From positions 1 through 25,107 of the IMG/VR virus record IMGVR_UViG_3300025127_000254: a DNA stretch of 25,107 bases; one strand, given 5' to 3'. A program made the position numbers and the translations under genes. Below the pieces are notes generated by a model. That model made no database searches. It saw only the letters and a program-made list of their open reading frames with translations, and had not been told where the DNA came from. The stretch comes from a virus. Below, piece by piece: positions 22,239 through 25,107 of the stretch (position 1 is its first letter; each line of letters begins with the position of its first letter).

Positions 22239-25107
22239 ATGGCTATTGGAACAAAAATAACTGGGCTCACACCAGAGCTTGAAGAAAATGTAACTAATAA
22301 TACTTTACTGTATATAGTTAACAATAATGAGTCTAAACAGATAGTATTAGATAATCTAATTTTTGATGGTATCATAGTTGCAGATAAAATAGGTATAAAT
22401 GCTGTTATTGCAGAAAAAATTAAAACTAATGCTATTGAAGCAAAACACTTAAAAGCCAATGCTATAACAGCTGATAAAATTCAAGCAGGTTTAATTACTG
22501 CGGAAATGTTGAGAATAACAGGTACTGGAGCTATTAATCCTTCTACTATAGGCGCAGCAGAAGCTACAGCATTTGGTAGCGCATTAACTGATATTGCATC
22601 TCTCCAAAGCTCCGTGAGTAATTTAGAGGCGACAAGTGATGGGGGAATTAATACTTTTTATGAAACTGAACAACCCGCAAATCCAGCGATAGGAGACCTT
22701 TGGTTCGATACTGATGATAACCAATTGTATAGATGGAACGGTGCATCTTGGGATAATATTAGAGATCCGGATATTGTTCAAGCAATAGCTGACGCCGCTA
22801 ATGCTGCAGCGACAGCTGATAAAAAAATTACAACTTACTATCAAGATGAAGCGCCTGAGAATGACTTAGTAGACGGTACTCCTTTAGGCGCTGATGATGA
22901 TGGAGATTTATGGTTTGATACTGATGATGGTAATAAACTTTATAGGTGGAATGGTACTACACTCCCCTACGGGTGGGTCGAAGTAACTGATAGTAGAGTA
23001 GGGACTTTAGCAACTCAAATGGCCGACGCGATAGAGGATATTAGTGGTCTTACCGGAACCGTTAACACTTTACAATCTACAGCGGATGGTGGCATTAATA
23101 CATTTTATCAAACTGAGGCGCCAACAGGAAGTGAAGGTGATTTATGGGTAGACACGGATGATGGGAATGCACTTTATAGATGGGATGGCTCTGTATGGCA
23201 ACCTATTCAAGATGAATTTATACGGACAGCTTTCGTTTCGGCTACAGCAGCAGCTGATGTTGCTGATAGTAAGATTACAACATACTATGGTGATGATCCA
23301 CCTACTCATGATTTAATTGATGGTACTCCTTTAGGTGCTGATGATGATGGTGATCTATGGTTTGAAACAGATGAAGATAATAAACTGCATAGATGGAATG
23401 GTACTTCACTCCCCTACGGGTGGGTACCAGTTACAGATACAAGAGTAGATACATTATCTACTAGTTTGGTATCTGCTGTAACTAGTATTACAACCCTTGA
23501 AGATAGAGCTGATGGCTATGTACATACTTTTTATCAGGGCACTGAACCAACAAATGCAGATGTTGCAGCAGGTGATTTACAATCTGGAGATCTATGGGTT
23601 GATACAGATGATAATAAATTGTACAGATATAATGGTGCAACTTTTGAAGCAATTCAAGATACAGCTATTCAAACAGCATTTTCTTCCGCAACAGCTGCCG
23701 CAAATGTTGCCGATGGTAAAATAACAACATTTTATGGAGAAAATCCTCCTACTCTTGATCCAATAGACGACACTGATTTAGGCGTTGAAGATGAGGGTGA
23801 TTTATGGTTTCAACAAGGCCAGAATAATAAACTGCATCGATGGAGTGGAAGTGAATGGGAAGTAGTGCAAGATACCCGTGTTGATACTATTTTAACAGAT
23901 TTAGGAACCGCGGTAACTGATATTACCACTTTGCAAGGAGAAACTGACGGGTATATTCATACATTCTATCAACCCAATACACCCACTAATTCAGATTTAT
24001 CTGCCGGTAGTATAGGTATTGGAGATTTATGGGTAGATACGGATAATGGTAATAGATTATTCCGATATAACGGTACCGGGTGGGATGAAATAGTTGATGC
24101 CGCTATCCAAACAGCTTTCGTTTCAGCTACAGCAGCTGCTGATATTGCTGATAATAAAATTACAACATATTATAGCCCGGAACCTCCTGAATACGATGCG
24201 ATAGACAACACTGCTTTAGGCGTTGAAGATGAGGGTGATTTATGGTTTGAAACAGATAACAACAACCTCTTACATAGATGGTCCGGAAGTGAATGGCAAG
24301 TGGTGCAAGATACTTCAATTCAAGATAATATTTACACCACAGGTACTACTACAATAGACGGTGGTAGAATGACTACGGGTAGCTTATCCGCTGATTCTAT
24401 AGCAGCTAACAATATTACATCAGGTAAAATTAAAACCGATAGTATTGTTGCGAGACATATACTATCAGATGAAATCGATACTAATCATTTAAAGGCAAAT
24501 TCTATTACTACAGTAACATTAGCAGCTAGCGCTGTAACTGCACAAAAAATATCAAGTGGTACTATAGCATCTGAAGCAATGTTAGCGTCTAATATTATAA
24601 CAGGTGTATCTATATCTTCAAATGCTGTTGTAACTGGATCTGTAGCTAGTAAAAACTTTGATGGCTCTTATAATGCAGATACCGGACTTATAGATGCAGG
24701 TACTGAAGGATTTTTCTTAGAAGGTAATACCGGAACTATAGTAGCAAATACTTTGGTTGCTAGAGATGATATTATTACTGGTGATATGATTAAATTTAGT
24801 AGTGGTAAGGCCCTTTCTGCTGGCCCGGACGGGGATTTACAAGTTGTAGTAGATGATGAAACTCTCTCGGTTCAAGATGGTAAATTAGCAATTAAAACAG
24901 TACCTCAAACTGCAGTTGTTATACCTACTGCTGCGGTAACTTATTCTGGTGCGCTTAATGATTATGATAAAGGCACGTTTATTCGAGGTGGTAATGATCT
25001 AAGTTATAGCAGTAGTGCGCAACAGCAGTTCAATTTAGGAACATTTCTTAATATTCATTATGAAGGGGAAAGTACCTCAACGTCTGGAAATCCTACTGTA
25101 TTTACAA
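22239..25107 (+). CDS. Modular repeat tail fibre (3' end outside window)
   Basis: 956 residues visible with no stop. Residues 1-45 share a docking pattern with the 17540 fibre (KITGLTPELE, LLYIVNN, IVLDNL). Residues 43-95 and about 705-800 are beta-helix-like strings such as EAKHLKANAITADKI and DTNHLKANSITTVTL, common in lambda J-type and other central or side fibres. Between them (about 134-692) are eight modules of the GDLWFDTDDGNKLYRWNG type. These alternate between a 'TFYQTE' form and an 'ITTYY..PP' form, with Ala-rich helices between them. The tail end is Gly/Ser-rich. No chaperone or collar is seen before the window ends. Likely a long tail fibre or adhesin whose repeats set its length. 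Confidence 0.85.
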   Translation, partial: MAIGTKITGLTPELEENVTNNTLLYIVNNNESKQIVLDNLIFDGIIVADKIGINAVIAEKIKTNAIEAKHLKANAITADKIQAGLITAEMLRITGTGAINPSTIGAAEATAFGSALTDIASLQSSVSNLEATSDGGINTFYETEQPANPAIGDLWFDTDDNQLYRWNGASWDNIRDPDIVQAIADAANAAATADKKITTYYQDEAPENDLVDGTPLGADDDGDLWFDTDDGNKLYRWNGTTLPYGWVEVTDSRVGTLATQMADAIEDISGLTGTVNTLQSTADGGINTFYQTEAPTGSEGDLWVDTDDGNALYRWDGSVWQPIQDEFIRTAFVSATAAADVADSKITTYYGDDPPTHDLIDGTPLGADDDGDLWFETDEDNKLHRWNGTSLPYGWVPVTDTRVDTLSTSLVSAVTSITTLEDRADGYVHTFYQGTEPTNADVAAGDLQSGDLWVDTDDNKLYRYNGATFEAIQDTAIQTAFSSATAAANVADGKITTFYGENPPTLDPIDDTDLGVEDEGDLWFQQGQNNKLHRWSGSEWEVVQDTRVDTILTDLGTAVTDITTLQGETDGYIHTFYQPNTPTNSDLSAGSIGIGDLWVDTDNGNRLFRYNGTGWDEIVDAAIQTAFVSATAAADIADNKITTYYSPEPPEYDAIDNTALGVEDEGDLWFETDNNNLLHRWSGSEWQVVQDTSIQDNIYTTGTTTIDGGRMTTGSLSADSIAANNITSGKIKTDSIVARHILSDEIDTNHLKANSITTVTLAASAVTAQKISSGTIASEAMLASNIITGVSISSNAVVTGSVASKNFDGSYNADTGLIDAGTEGFFLEGNTGTIVANTLVARDDIITGDMIKFSSGKALSAGPDGDLQVVVDDETLSVQDGKLAIKTVPQTAVVIPTAAVTYSGALNDYDKGTFIRGGNDLSYSSSAQQQFNLGTFLNIHYEGESTSTSGNPTVFT
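22960..22978 (+). repeat. GC-rich 19-nt exact repeat, copy 1
   Basis: CACTCCCCTACGGGTGGGT, identical to 23408-23426. It encodes LPYGWV in the first two B modules; the last two B modules have SGSEW instead. Confidence 0.8.
23408..23426 (+). repeat. GC-rich 19-nt exact repeat, copy 2
   Basis: Second copy of the block at 22960-22978, in the second B module. Confidence 0.8.

Larger units (their letters stand above)
22640..24315 (+). repeat. Four tandem A-B module pairs in the tail fibre
   Basis: Period about 430-450 bp. Type A starts at about 22640, 23089, 23513 and 23950. Type B starts at about 22824, 23271, 23719 and 24154. Each module ends in a 'LYRW-x-G' or 'LHRW-x-G' strand followed by an IQD or VQD-like turn. 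Confidence 0.85.

Noticed and set aside
22235-22844. Minus-strand ORFs of 74 and 73 residues in the fibre gene
   Set aside because: Antisense shadows of the open plus-strand fibre frame, which runs from 22239 to the window end without a stop.
22640-24315. CRISPR array or diversity-generating retroelement
   Set aside because: The repeats are coding, about 440 bp per pair and diverged. There are no short spacers, and I see no reverse transcriptase or template repeat in the window.
1-25107. tRNA, rRNA or insertion sequence
   Set aside because: Intergenic gaps are all under 70 bases and hold only promoter-like boxes. No cloverleaf, transposase or terminal inverted repeats were seen.

Overview
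The window looks like part of a T4-like myovirus genome (contractile-tail phage, Pantevenvirales-type), strongly AT-rich and very compact. A marine host is a guess from base composition and protein style. The evidence for the phage type is a recognisable set of T4-type baseplate genes (gp53, gp25 and gp6 families, plus probable tail-tube-cap/initiator and gp27-like hub proteins), a gp44-type clamp loader, a trimeric dUTPase, collar-domain and chaperone-tailed fibres, and T4-type late promoter boxes (TATAAATA and close variants) in front of most genes. I see no tRNA, CRISPR, transposase or integrase.

Layout. 1-5252 (+): the end of a glycine-rich tape-measure-like protein, a gp48/gp54-like tube protein, gp53, a gp27-like hub and an unknown structural gene. 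5249-5710 (-): a probable gp16-like small terminase. 5766-7275 (+): a replication island with dUTPase, a 36-residue basic peptide and the clamp loader ATPase. 7288-9152: a cassette of four small genes on both strands. Three of them start with short leaders resembling T4 capsid-targeting sequences with (L/I)xE prohead-protease sites, followed by hydrophobic or membrane-like bodies. 9205-17527 (+): gp25, gp6, a PKD-domain protein and three large unrecognised structural proteins. 17540-25107: the fibre region, with a Cys-rich collar fibre (+), a Cys-rich fibre tip with an S74 chaperone (-), a large adhesin-like protein (-), a 28-residue mini-ORF (+) and a modular repeat fibre (+) that runs off the window.

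Organisation. Thirteen gene starts have a TATAAATA-like box 5-8 nt before the ATG, nine of them at exactly 5 nt. By T4 late-promoter geometry this puts transcription start at or next to the start codon, so leaderless late mRNAs are predicted. The remaining starts are mostly coupled by TAATG stop/start overlaps (five cases). All three convergent gene pairs have interlocked stop codons sharing exactly 4 nt, and all three divergent gaps are 52-66 bp with back-to-back promoter-like elements.

The most interesting candidate is the 7288-9152 cassette. A 23-nt block (promoter-like box, ATG and first codons; 21 of 23 positions shared) occurs in front of two unrelated protein bodies on opposite strands, as if a capsid-targeting leader had been copied between cargo proteins. 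One cargo resembles the hydrophobic pre-toxin segment of polymorphic toxins, and another has two membrane segments. I infer a set of internal head proteins ejected with the DNA; this is not shown.
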